Shown here piece after piece: positions 36,901 through 41,963 of a DNA stretch of 64,000 nucleotides. The stretch is from positions 48,325,814 through 48,389,813 of the forward strand of contig CM072806.1 in assembly GCA_037013495.1 (NCBI GenBank). The letters run 5' to 3'. The position numbers were made by a program, and so were the translations under genes. The stretch is from Hippophae tibetana (lineage: Eukaryota; Streptophyta; Magnoliopsida; Rosales; Elaeagnaceae). Position 1 is the stretch's first letter; every line of letters starts with the position of its first letter. The notes below the pieces were generated by a model that made no database searches, had not been told where the DNA came from, and saw nothing but the letters and a program-made list of their open reading frames with translations.

Positions 36901-37613
36901 ATTCCTTCTCTTTTAGGAATCGATTTCATTCCATTCACACTTTTCACCTTTTTAGTTCTATAATTTAGACCAAAGAATCGCAATTAGAGCCAACACTAGA
37001 TACAAGTAGCTTAAATTTTTGACCCAACAAAAAGTAATACATTGCCACCATTTCCGATCACTTTTTAGAAGTCATGATCCCCGTATGAAGTAGGTTGATA
37101 TATTTGTACTAAAAATGCAATGCTCAAACCAACATACAAGTATGTCAATTATATAATGGAAAATTTTAGTTATTTCTTCCCCTTTCTGGAAGGAACATTT
37201 TTAAGAGAAACATCCTAAAAATTAAGTCATACCAGTTAGAACAATCGGATAGCTCCGTGGAAACGTTAAGGAATCATTCTCATCAAAGCCCGATTGATGG
37301 AATTCAACACCAGCTGGTAATACACACTGCCAATTGCAACAACAACGAAAAGAAAACATTTACAAAACTATCCACTCGTAAACAAAACCATGAGCTCAAA
37401 TTCAATGGAAAGAAGAAAATGCTGATCTTTCGAACTTACAGTTGGGAGCTGAGGAGGCGGAGGTGGATAAAGAGAGTGATTGGAAGGAGGGTATTGATCG
37501 AGAAGAGATGGCAAGTATAGGAAGCCGGTTCCATGGAACCCTTTGTTCCCATCAAGCGTCCGAACCTCAGGTCCGATCCCACAAACCACAAAATACTCGA
37601 AGATCGGAGCCAT
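936..37613 (-). CDS. DENN (AEX-3) domain protein, 17 exons seen, 3' end off the window
   Basis: Spliced coding sequence on minus: 37613-37440, 37326-37233, 34676-34475, 27163-27022, 26893-26793, 24538-24475, 13373-13260, 12742-12522, 12189-12135, 12044-11961, 6652-6457, 6311-6182, 2084-2024, 1937-1893, 1376-1301, 1154-1081, 986-936. These sum to 1884 bp, 628 codons without a stop, with GT donors and AG acceptors throughout. Upstream DENN (u-DENN) occupies about residues 1-200, central DENN about 200-300 (exons 4-7, with [14 protein letters not shown]), and d-DENN about 298-390 (exons 8-9, VVDLEHNRI). A plant-specific C-terminal half follows. DENN proteins usually act as guanine-nucleotide exchange factors for Rab GTPases in membrane traffic; that role is family knowledge, not shown here. 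It recalls the short plant DENN family (from memory Arabidopsis At5g35560), not SCD1. Roughly 130-140 C-terminal residues are probably missing to the left. Retrotransposons fill introns 3, 6 and 10 without breaking the exon frame. Confidence 0.93.
1081..1154 (-). CDS. DENN gene exon 16
   Basis: 74 bp reading [24 protein letters not shown] after a split Ala codon. The acceptor is CTACAG and the donor GTATGT. Confidence 0.92.
1301..1376 (-). CDS. DENN gene exon 15
   Basis: 76 bp reading [25 protein letters not shown] plus one base. The acceptor is AACAG and the donor GTAGGT. It lies in the plant-specific C-terminal half. Confidence 0.9.
1893..1937 (-). CDS. DENN gene exon 14
   Basis: 15 codons, phase 0: [15 protein letters not shown]. 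The acceptor is ATACAG and the donor GTATAG. A short charged, helix-prone exon; intron 13 before it is only 86 bp. Confidence 0.88.
2024..2084 (-). CDS. DENN gene exon 13
   Basis: 61 bp reading [20 protein letters not shown], with the first Ser codon split from exon 12. The acceptor is TTCAG and the donor GTGAGT. It was found because the segment after HTP was missing. Confidence 0.9.
2331..2771. mobile_element. Foldback/MITE-like element in intron 12
   Basis: The left end (CCTTGTTTAATAATGCTTTG) and the reverse complement of the right end (GATTTGTTTGATAACAATTTTG) are similar. A second, inner pair of inverted arms (TTGTTTGGTAATGCT and the complement of ATTACCAATCATACCAA) lies within. There is no coding capacity. 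The TSD was not resolved. Confidence 0.55.
3186..3400. mobile_element. Short inverted-repeat element (MITE) in intron 12
   Basis: The left arm TTTAGTTCTCTAAGTTATAAA pairs with the complement of the right arm ending TTTTGTAACCTAAGGAACTAAA. The centre is an AT palindrome (TTATTAATTTTAATAATAA). About 215 bp, non-coding. Confidence 0.55.
4125..4460 (-). mobile_element. LINE 3'-end fragment
   Basis: The plus strand shows TTATAAGAAACATCATA followed by AATGTGGACAAGCAATCCACT. This matches the 3' ends of the other LINE copies here (14283, 27985) in the same orientation. It is badly decayed and 5' truncated. Confidence 0.5.
4860..5312 (+). mobile_element. LINE 3'-end fragment with internal duplication
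   Basis: The plus frame at 4975 reads [17 protein letters not shown], the end of the zinc-binding region that follows reverse transcriptase in plant L1-type LINEs. An AT-rich tail (AATATAATATGTTGC) follows near 5295. A 63-bp segment is duplicated (4901-4963 and 5049-5111). Confidence 0.55.
5313..6110. other. Intron 12 sequence without recognised content
   Basis: The small open frames (for example 5575-5871 plus) show no domain I recognise and are AT-rich. I treat this as non-coding intron. Confidence 0.5.
6182..6311 (-). CDS. DENN gene exon 12
   Basis: 130 bp reading [42 protein letters not shown] plus two bases. The acceptor is CTGCAG and the donor GTAAAG. Intron 12 after it is 4097 bp. 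Confidence 0.93.
6457..6652 (-). CDS. DENN gene exon 11
   Basis: 196 bp reading [65 protein letters not shown] plus one base. The acceptor is TTTGCAG and the donor GTAATT. Confidence 0.94.
7992..9188. mobile_element. Non-autonomous hAT-like element inside the LINE
   Basis: LINE sequence stops at 7991 and resumes at 9189 when compared with the second LINE copy near 19890-19950. The flanks carry an 8-bp near-duplication, GATACAAA (7984-7991) and GTTACAAA (9189-9196). The ends are imperfect inverted repeats (TAAGGTTGAGCAGATG and the complement of ATTTGTTCACACATA). 8-bp TSDs and AGGxxTGxxCA-like ends fit hAT. No transposase was seen. It contains the 145-bp tandem duplication. Confidence 0.6.
8203..8492. 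repeat. 145-bp perfect tandem duplication
   Basis: 8203-8347 and 8348-8492 read identically by eye, starting ATTGTATTTATACTCACAAC and ending ATAACTAAAATA. It lies inside the hAT-like element, whose surroundings are diverged, so the duplication is recent or an assembly effect. Confidence 0.85.
11961..12044 (-). CDS. DENN gene exon 10
   Basis: 28 codons, phase 0: [28 protein letters not shown]. The acceptor is TTCAG and the donor GTAATG. Intron 10 after it (5308 bp) holds the long LINE remnant. Confidence 0.92.
12135..12189 (-). CDS. DENN gene exon 9
   Basis: 55 bp reading [18 protein letters not shown] after a split Arg codon. The acceptor is CTGCAG and the donor GTACGG. Introns 8 and 9 are 332 and 90 bp. 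Confidence 0.92.
12522..12742 (-). CDS. DENN gene exon 8 (d-DENN)
   Basis: 221 bp reading [20 protein letters not shown], then [20 protein letters not shown] and ending [11 protein letters not shown] plus two bases. The acceptor is TTACAG and the donor GTGATA. This is the downstream DENN module. Confidence 0.94.
12743..13259. other. Intron 7, nothing recognised
   Basis: 517 bp between exons 7 and 8 with no open frame of note and no repeat boundary found. A plain intron. Confidence 0.7.
13260..13373 (-). CDS. DENN gene exon 7 (central DENN)
   Basis: 38 codons, phase 0 at both ends: [38 protein letters not shown]. The donor is GTAAGT and the acceptor [19 protein letters not shown] is the strongest DENN signature in the window. 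Confidence 0.95.
13645..13870 (-). repeat. 3' LTR of the outer copia (minus orientation)
   Basis: Shares with 24030-24258 the blocks CAAATTTGAGAAAAA, ACATCATGTATTTACACCCT and TTCACCCACAGTTGTGAC. Clear divergence between the pair shows an old insertion. Confidence 0.88.
13871..14282 (-). pseudogene. RNase H 3' part of the outer copia, displaced by the LINE
   Basis: The minus strand reads GTFVT then [19 protein letters not shown], then [18 protein letters not shown] and [20 protein letters not shown]. These correspond in order to the end of copia RNase H, with stops and a frameshift. It joins in sense to 19960 once the insertion is removed. Confidence 0.8.
15100..15289 (+). repeat. 5' LTR of the inner copia
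   Basis: 190 bp, TGTAAAATTTTAAAG to ATATTTTCTTCA. The only clustered differences from the 3' LTR are in its first 50 bp. Confidence 0.93.
15290..15301 (+). other. Primer binding site of the inner copia
   Basis: TGGTATCAGAGC directly after the 5' LTR, complementary to the 3' end of initiator tRNA-Met. Confidence 0.9.
15963..16205 (+). pseudogene. Internally deleted Gag-protease of the inner copia
   Basis: 80 codons. The N-terminal Gag part reads [13 protein letters not shown] and is followed after about 20 residues by [14 protein letters not shown], the protease active-site region. Most of Gag, including any CCHC knuckle, is missing. The expected catalytic DSGA-type motif reads NSSA, so the protease would be inactive. 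Confidence 0.8.
16206..17465 (+). pseudogene. Integrase region of the inner copia
   Basis: The pre-integrase segment [20 protein letters not shown] and CEVCQFSKY supply the His/Cys zinc ligands (16580-16690). Core parts follow: [20 protein letters not shown] (16940-17000), [17 protein letters not shown] (17028-17080), then [20 protein letters not shown] and [15 protein letters not shown]. At least two stops and a frame change break it. Confidence 0.82.
17547..19075 (+). pseudogene. Reverse transcriptase and RNase H of the inner copia
   Basis: RT pieces: [20 protein letters not shown] (17928-17990), [20 protein letters not shown] (18235-18295), [14 protein letters not shown] (18352-18393) and [12 protein letters not shown] with the YxDD box intact (18505-18540). 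RNase H starts [20 protein letters not shown] (18990-19050). Stops occur at 17994, 18393, 18634 and others. Confidence 0.85.
19076..19466 (+). pseudogene. RNase H C-terminal part and purine tract of the inner copia
   Basis: Continues as [20 protein letters not shown], then DIKLQ, ARNPVHHD-like and [20 protein letters not shown] near 19370-19430. A stop follows TxWGNHVT at 19076. The purine tract is 19458-19466. Confidence 0.75.
19467..19656 (+). repeat. 3' LTR of the inner copia
   Basis: 190 bp, TGTAGAATTTCAGAG to ATATTTTCTTCA, followed by the target duplication CTAAT. Confidence 0.93.
19960..21000 (-). pseudogene. Reverse transcriptase/RNase H remnant of the outer copia
   Basis: Minus translation gives [20 protein letters not shown] (20730-20670) and [15 protein letters not shown] (near 20480), then [20 protein letters not shown] (20190-20130) and [10 protein letters not shown]. 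The second RT catalytic box has lost one Asp. The frame is cut at about 19957 by the LINE. Confidence 0.8.
21150..21930 (-). pseudogene. Pre-integrase and integrase remnant of the outer copia
   Basis: [20 protein letters not shown] followed by [17 protein letters not shown] is the start of a copia integrase core. [20 protein letters not shown] and [16 protein letters not shown] are its C-terminal part. Separate frames with stops between them. Confidence 0.8.
23200..23745 (-). pseudogene. Gag remnant of the outer copia
   Basis: Minus-strand pieces read [20 protein letters not shown] (about 23540-23480) and [20 protein letters not shown] (about 23340-23280). They resemble the N-terminal gag domains of plant copia polyproteins. 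Two frames and stops are present. Confidence 0.75.
24018..24029 (-). other. Primer binding site of the outer copia
   Basis: The plus strand reads GCTCTGATACCA, so the minus strand reads TGGTATCAGAGC next to the LTR. This is the typical initiator-Met-tRNA site of plant copia elements. Confidence 0.85.
24030..24258 (-). repeat. 5' LTR of the outer copia (minus orientation)
   Basis: On the minus strand it starts TGTTGGCAAATATGAGC and ends TTTGTTCA, directly followed by the primer site TGGTATCAGAGC. Its partner is at 13645-13870. Confidence 0.88.
24475..24538 (-). CDS. DENN gene exon 6 (central DENN)
   Basis: 64 bp reading [20 protein letters not shown] and Q after one base that completes the split Lys codon. 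The acceptor is GGCAG and the donor GTATGT. It was found by looking for the segment missing between exons 5 and 7. Intron 6 after it is 11101 bp and holds the nested copia/LINE/copia insertion. Confidence 0.9.
25470..26225. mobile_element. Inverted-repeat element (Mutator-like MITE candidate) in intron 5
   Basis: The left arm AAAATAACCCTAAAACTTAT plus AACAACAAAAATAACACC matches the complement of the right arm near 26165-26220 (AAAATAACATCCCTAAAAAC, CCACAAACATAATACCAC). Arms are about 55 bp. A LINE end (25745-26095) sits between them. No transposase was seen. Boundaries are approximate. Confidence 0.5.
25745..26095 (+). mobile_element. LINE 3' end in intron 5
   Basis: The plus frame reads [20 protein letters not shown] from 25768, the C-terminal zinc-binding segment. 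The sequence then runs to GTGGATTACCGATCCACTT, ATATAATATAAAGTG and the A run at 26083-26091. 5' truncated, same family as the copies at 6805 and 14283. Confidence 0.65.
26793..26893 (-). CDS. DENN gene exon 5 (central DENN)
   Basis: 101 bp reading [20 protein letters not shown] then [13 protein letters not shown] plus two bases. The donor is GTATGC and the acceptor [15 protein letters not shown] is a typical central-DENN strand. Intron 5 (2254 bp) holds an inverted-repeat element and a LINE 3' end. Confidence 0.92.
27022..27163 (-). CDS. DENN gene exon 4
   Basis: 142 bp reading [47 protein letters not shown]. The acceptor is ATTACAG and the donor GTACGA. It spans the end of u-DENN and the linker to central DENN. 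Intron 4 is 128 bp. Confidence 0.92.
27164..27984. other. Left part of intron 3, nothing recognised
   Basis: AT-rich sequence with repeated TCTCATCCCATTTAAA-type words at 27360-27460. No domain or paired ends were found. Confidence 0.5.
27985..28098 (-). mobile_element. LINE 3' terminus with ATTAT microsatellite, target of the gypsy insertion
   Basis: TTTTTTATAAGAAACATTAT followed by about six ATATT/ATTAT units and ATGTAATAA, then AAAGTGGATTAGTAATCC. It matches the 3' ends at 14283 and 6830. The gypsy element starts at 28099; LINE-like sequence was not clearly recovered beyond 34077. Confidence 0.6.
28252..28324 (+). promoter_or_regulatory. Heat-shock-element-like array in the 5' LTR
   Basis: GAATATTCTAGAA at 28292-28304 is a perfect GAAnnTTCnnGAA trimer. 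GAATATTCTAGAG at 28252-28264 differs only in the last base, and TTCATGAA (28317-28324) adds a dimer. The array lies about 200-270 bp upstream of the TATA box at 28524. The core trimer is repeated intact in the 3' LTR at 33627-33639. Binding by heat-shock factors is inferred from the consensus. Confidence 0.6.
28524..28531 (+). promoter_or_regulatory. TATA box of the chromovirus LTR
   Basis: TATAAATA, preceded by CACAC and followed by a typical short distance to the probable transcript start near 28555. Conserved at the same place in the 3' LTR. Confidence 0.7.
28745..28756 (+). other. Primer binding site of the chromovirus
   Basis: TGGTATCAAAGC, two bases after the LTR end, one mismatch from the initiator-Met-tRNA complement. 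Confidence 0.75.
28786..29298 (+). pseudogene. Gag N-terminal open segment of the chromovirus
   Basis: 170 codons from the first ATG after the primer site to the TGA at 29296. Basic start (KKSRAKSKD) and heptad-like [20 protein letters not shown], which predicts a coiled coil. The frame continues past the stop as [17 protein letters not shown], where gag proteins usually have Trp at the stop position. Confidence 0.85.
29299..30573 (+). pseudogene. Gag C-terminal and protease segment of the chromovirus
   Basis: Capsid-like [12 protein letters not shown] and [20 protein letters not shown], the CCHC knuckle, then aspartic protease with DTGA. Ends at TAA 30571, immediately before the RT region. 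Confidence 0.88.
30574..32961 (+). pseudogene. RT, RNase H and integrase segment of the chromovirus
   Basis: 795 codons without a stop. RT motifs [48 protein letters not shown] and YLDD; RNase H; zinc finger and DDE core of integrase. Ends at TAG 32959 before [11 protein letters not shown]. The longest intact coding block in the window. Confidence 0.93.
32962..33423 (+). pseudogene. Integrase tail and chromodomain of the chromovirus
   Basis: [20 protein letters not shown], then [20 protein letters not shown] (the GPY/F-like integrase tail), an in-frame TAG at 33289, then the chromodomain and the terminal stop at 33421. Confidence 0.9.
33422..33433 (+). other. Polypurine tract of the chromovirus
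   Basis: GAGTGGGGAGGG ends one base before the 3' LTR and overlaps the terminal stop of the polyprotein. Confidence 0.8.
33434..34077 (+). repeat. 3' LTR of the chromovirus
   Basis: Same length and ends as the 5' copy. It keeps the TATAAATA box and the heat-shock-like array. Directly preceded by the purine tract GAGTGGGGAGGG. Confidence 0.95.
34078..34474. other. Right end of intron 3, nothing recognised
   Basis: AT-rich, no paired ends or domain seen between the gypsy element and exon 3. Confidence 0.5.
34475..34676 (-). CDS. DENN gene exon 3
   Basis: 202 bp reading [18 protein letters not shown], then [33 protein letters not shown]. Two donors are possible. GTTAGC was chosen over the upstream GTAGTA because it joins in frame to exon 4 as DGSSKPLW. 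Intron 3 after it is 7311 bp and contains the gypsy chromovirus. Confidence 0.9.
34677..35997. other. Part of intron 2, repeat-like with GATCGAT words
   Basis: 35080-35460 contains clustered TTGATCAATTGAG, CGATCGTTCAATCGA and TCGATCGATTAGG words like those at 54870-55120 and 56100-56320. 35750-35880 resembles 56655-56790 in order (GCTAATTAATTTGATTT, ATACACACTT, TGTTATTTATGCTAATATTT). This suggests two diverged copies of one unidentified dispersed repeat. Confidence 0.45.
35998..36999. mobile_element. Terminal-repeat element with telomere-like core, intron 2
   Basis: The left end TAGTGTTTGGTTC matches the complement of the right end (TAGTGTTGGCTC). Subterminal GGGAATGGAATGAAAAGG on the left and GGAATGGAATCTTGATTCC/CATTCCATTCACAC on the right extend the symmetry. 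About 1.0 kb, with no coding capacity. The TSD was not resolved. Confidence 0.55.
36270..36850 (+). repeat. Telomere-like minisatellite (GGGTTTAGGG-type)
   Basis: Five to six irregular units of about 95-125 bp. Each has AAAATTATTATTTTTCTAAATAG followed by variants of GGTTTAGGGTTTTGGGATTT and TTATATTTGTGGGTTAAGG. The plant telomere word TTTAGGG and one-base variants recur through it. Confidence 0.8.
37233..37326 (-). CDS. DENN gene exon 2
   Basis: 94 bp reading [18 protein letters not shown] then [11 protein letters not shown] plus one base. The acceptor ends in CAG and the donor is GTATGA. It continues the u-DENN module. Intron 2 after it is 2556 bp and holds the telomere-like minisatellite element. 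Confidence 0.92.
37440..37613 (-). CDS. DENN gene exon 1 (start codon)
   Basis: 58 codons beginning [20 protein letters not shown] and ending in the Pro-rich PPPPPQLPT, phase 0. The donor is [16 protein letters not shown] is the usual N-terminus of this plant DENN family, which supports the start at 37613. Intron 1 is 113 bp. Confidence 0.93.
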
Positions 37614-38510
37614 TATAGATTGTAGCCAAAAAAATCAACTCTCTCTCAACTAAGTAAATCTGAGAAAGATAAAATTTGATGATATTAGAGAAATAAGATA
37701 TACTGTAGTAAAATGGTTAATTTATTCGATATGTGAGAGATTATGATCTGACTGCAACTAACAGTGATTGGTTTAGGTTTCGATTGCCAATTTTGGGCAT
37801 TCAATTACTAAGGTAGTAATTTGGTTTGTTGGGTGATGACGGAGAAGAGAAACTAAGGACTAAAGAAATTTTACTCGACATAGGATTGGCAACCGTTCCA
37901 TTTGGATTAGATCCGACCGAGTCGGGATTATATGAATCGAACCATTTCAAGAATCGTTTTCAGATCAAATTCGAGTAACATTGTAAGTCAAAAACCCAAC
38001 TCTTTGACCTTTTTTTCAAATAAAGCTATGATATATATTTTTATGATAGTAATATTTTTAAATGTATAATTATTCAACCTAATGATATTTTATAGTAATT
38101 AAAAGCTAAGCTTCTTCTCAAATATTTCTTTTTATTTCTTTAATTTTTTCCCTATTTGTAATTAAATTAAAATTTTACAAAATATAAAAAAAATTCAAAT
38201 ATATGATAGATTATATGAAATTATGACCCTATTTTAAATTTAAAAAAACTCCCATTATATTATATAAGATATAATTATAATTTCAAAAAAGATGTTCATA
38301 TATATATATATTACTAAATAATATTTTAATGTAACTTAAATTTAAATATGACATTAATATTAATCAATCAAGTATTAACATATTACAAAGTTTTAAAATT
38401 CAAGATGAATTTTGAATAAAGTTTAACATTCATTATTTAAACTAATGAGTCTACACAAGAACAAAGCTTGAGACTTGTAAATCTCTCTATTCTATCGATT
38501 TGCTTGTTCA
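37614..38510 (-). promoter_or_regulatory. Upstream flank / presumed promoter of the DENN gene
   Basis: Position inferred only from the start codon at 37613. The first 60 bp upstream on minus are rich in AGAGAGAGTTG, fitting a plant 5' UTR. I saw no convincing TATA box. 38030-38450 is extremely AT-rich. Confidence 0.4.
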
Positions 38511-39036
38511 TGTATTTGGACATTTAGACCGACTCAAAGCTTGGTCTTTGTCAACCACCCAAGCCAAGTCATCAGTCCAAGACGGAAGATGAAGTACCAC
38601 TAGACATCCCACTCATGGTACAGACTGAGCCCAATGGCAACATGAGCTCAAGTTCACCAACCCCAAGACGAAAGATGAAGTATCCTAGACATCCCACATA
38701 TGGGATAGATTGAGCCCAATGGCAACACGAGCTCAAGATCGTCAAACAAAGACGGAAGATGAAGTACCCTAAACATCCCACCTATGAGACAGATCGAGGC
38801 CAATGGCAGCACAAGCTCAAGCATAGCACGAGTAAAACTTGTGCTAGATCTTTGCTATATTGTACTTTAGGCCAATTATGTCCTCCTAACATGTAGTTAT
38901 ATGTACAAATTGTATAACTAACACCTGTATCCATAAATATGATATAAATAGATGGACCCCACATGAGGATCCACACATTCCCCCCATTGTACTAACTTCT
39001 CTCTAATATCTCTCTATAAAGTATTGAATCTCAACA
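38511..39036 (-). repeat. Left LTR of the gag-only element
   Basis: 526 bp, TGTATTTGGACATTT to GAATCTCAACA. It contains about three copies of an ~85-90-bp unit (AAGACGGAAGATGAAGTAcc ... GAGCCCAATGGCAACAcGAG). Confidence 0.75.
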
Positions 39037-39059
39037 TTTTTGAAGGTGTATAGAGTGGC

Positions 39060-40043
39060 ATAATAATGATATCTAGAATGCGATAATAGTACTTGCCCAA
39101 ACCCTTCTTTCTAGCCTCTGTCTTGAAGGTCTCTATCGTCATCTTATATTCTCACTCATCACTAGACTCAAGCTTCTGAGCTATAGCATCCACATTGACC
39201 TTTGCTTGACGGTGAACCTCTTCAGTAGAAGCCTCAACTTGTCTCTACACTTCTCGAGCCCCCTTTTCAACTCACCCCAAAGCCTTATCAAGCTCAGCCA
39301 CGTGTCGGGCATACGCATTATGCTTAGACGCAGCCCTCTTTAGCTTATCTTCCTTATTAATCGCCTTGCTCTCTCACTACGTTGCTGGTCACTTTGTTGC
39401 TCTGCCCAGCAACGTAGTTTATTTTGAGCGCGTTGATATGTGACCCTACTTCTCTTTCACCAACTCGGGACTTTAAATAACCCAGGTTGTGAGCTTGGTC
39501 AAAGTTATAAAGCAGCATCAACTACAACAAAGAAAGGAGGTAAAACAAATAAGACTCGAGCTCACACTTGCATTGAATATCACGAACAAAAAAGTATAAC
39601 ACAAATAGCCGTGAGTTGCTCCTTACATGCATCGATTCAAGACAACCCCGTCAACATTAATGGTATGGTCTTTAAAAACAACCTTCCCCCTATTCAAATC
39701 CCTTAAAGGATTGTTGGATTCTTTGGAACTCGTGCAAAGAGTTGAGGACCCATGACACTCTTGCAAAGGTTATAAGGGAGGACAAACATTCAGAGGCTCG
39801 GGGTCACGAGTAGACTCATTAGCATCAACCTTCTTCTTCTTCTTTTCCTTAAGAGAAGAAGTGCGACCTTCATGAGAGAATTTGCCCCTCTCCTTACCCA
39901 TTGATGAGCCCTCCCAGAAGCAGGAGATTCACCCATGGGGGAACTTTTTCCTCCCAACGTGACCTTACTCTTTATACGAGCAAAAAGTCGGGTAGCGGTC
40001 AAGTCCATATGAACTACAATCTTGCTTAACCGACATATACACA
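39060..40043 (-). pseudogene. Gag C-terminal half of the gag-only element
   Basis: The minus strand near 39340-39110 reads KRAASKHNAYARHVAELDKA, VEKGAREV, RQVEASTEEVHRQAKVNVDA, IAQKLESSDE with three stops. Heptad spacing suggests a coiled coil. 39840-40043 is Lys/Arg-rich. It continues the gene cut at 43882. Confidence 0.55.
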
Positions 40044-41935
40044 TGTTGTCTCCTTTAAGAGAACATAAAAATGTGCAAGTATACACGGTCACAAATAATA
40101 AAATTTGATAAGTAAGTTATCGTTCCCACGGAGATTTATCACTACAGTTTGTCAAGTACTAATTATTTCACTCTGATTTTATCCAAATAAACAAAAATTG
40201 TTTGGAGTTTAAAAAATTAAAAGTTTTATAACAAAATATAAAAAACATTCTAGGATTGTAGTTTCACCAAATTAATCCACTCAAATCATATTATTTTCTC
40301 TTGATTTATTTTTTTTTTAAATTTAATTTGTCAACCAAGAACTTCTAATTTTATCCATACATCTCTTCCGAGCTCCATATAGACACATCCCGCTAAATTA
40401 ATTCACTATATTCCTAAGAGAATTAAATTCACCAAGATTCATTACGTTCTAAGTTCTCAAATGGCCACACATATGATAAAGGTATTCCTATCCTTCATAT
40501 ATACATGTTATTCTATCCATGAGCAATACACAAAAATGTCTCTTCCAAGTTTATTTAAGTGCCACAAATCAATTGATAAATTTTCCAATAATCAAAAGCA
40601 TTAAGCACAAATAAATTAAACAAATTAAAAATCTCATAAATCTTTCAAAAATAATTCATTCAAGCTTCATAAATTTAGCAACACAACAACCCTAGAAAAA
40701 TTAAATTACTCCACAGAAAAAATTAAAATTACAATAAGCATTTAAGGAATAACAGATGAAGAACAAAGAAAATTAATCACTTTCTACTCTTAAATTTTTG
40801 GAACACGTAGAACACAACAAAAGCCAAAAATGGCTTCTGCGTGTACCACAATCCAACACTCCAAAACTCTCCAACCTTCTTAAATATTTCGCAATAATCT
40901 CCTATTTATAGCTCCAATACTCTAAAAAAATACATCCTAAAATACATTTTTTAGACACGTGGGAGACAAATAATACATCAAAAATATTAATTTATACACG
41001 TGTGGGAGACATTCTTGAAACACGCAAAAGGAATATTGTGCGATCCAAAACCGAGGACAGCATGAGCCGTTTCTGATTTTATTTTTAATTCAAAACGCAT
41101 GCCATGTGTCTGCATTTGATTGGCTAAAAGAAATAACCGATACACGTGGCATCGTTTAATTGGTGGGAGGGTAAGCTCGCACGTGGTTGGCGCTGCATGG
41201 GATTATTGATTTTTCGACGACATGTGGTGATGCAGAAGTTGCTGGAAACGCATGTTGTTTCTGTGTTTTTATTTTAACCAACACATGCCACATGTCCGTT
41301 CCTAATTTGTTGAAAGAATATTAGAGACATGTGACAATTTCTGATTTATTGGAATGGCATGGCGCATAATGTTTATCTGGACCGCGTCGCATGGACAATT
41401 CGCACAGCGACACGTGGGTCCCACCCTACACGTCGGCATGTGCGATGATGTGGGCCCCACATGGTGCACCGAGCAACGTGCAATCTAGAAAAACTAGATC
41501 CACGCGCCTGATCACGAACGTTGATTAGATGATCTAACGGTGCGTGAAGTGCGTGGACAATGTCGCGCATGGTCCTTCTTTTTCCCGTGCAATTAAACAA
41601 ATATTCTTTAATTGCATTTTAGCCCTCCAATTTAATTTAAATTAACTTTTAAACTTTTGTTAATTACAATTAAGTCTTTTTCTAATTTAAATTAACTTTT
41701 AAACTTTCATTAATTTCAATTAAGCCCTATTTTAATTTAAATTATATTTTCAGACTTTATTATTTGCAATTAAGTCCTTTTTCGATTCATATTCTTTAAT
41801 TTTCTTAAAAATATATTCCTTAAAAAATAAATAGTAAATATTAATTTAATTAATTAAAATTAACTAAAAAAATCAAGAACATAGCATTTATAATTAATAA
41901 AATGGACAAAATAACTGTATAATATACAATTATCA
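40044..41935. repeat. LTR-like unit 1
   Basis: Begins TGTTGTCTCCTTTAAGAG, followed by GTGCAAGTATACACGGTCAC. The middle is GC-richer with five CACGTG palindromes (40956-41416). The end is AT-rich, TATACAATTATCA. Confidence 0.75.
40956..41416. promoter_or_regulatory. Cluster of five G-box (CACGTG) words, unit 1
   Basis: CACGTG at 40956, 40997, 41153, 41180 and 41411, several as ACACGTGG. The word is the core of plant G-box/ABRE sites bound by bZIP and bHLH factors. Activity is inferred only. Confidence 0.45.
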
Positions 41936-41963
41936 CAATTCCTATGAGAATTAAATAAAAACT

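Noticed and set aside
39440..39706. Plus open frame of 88 codons
   Set aside because: Lies in the gag-only element against its coding direction, with no recognisable domain.
41373..41600. Minus open frame rich in Arg/His, with a partner at 43176-43538, as a conserved small gene
   Set aside because: The two readings diverge by frameshift and lie in the GC-rich middle of LTR-like units; similarity comes from the repeat itself.
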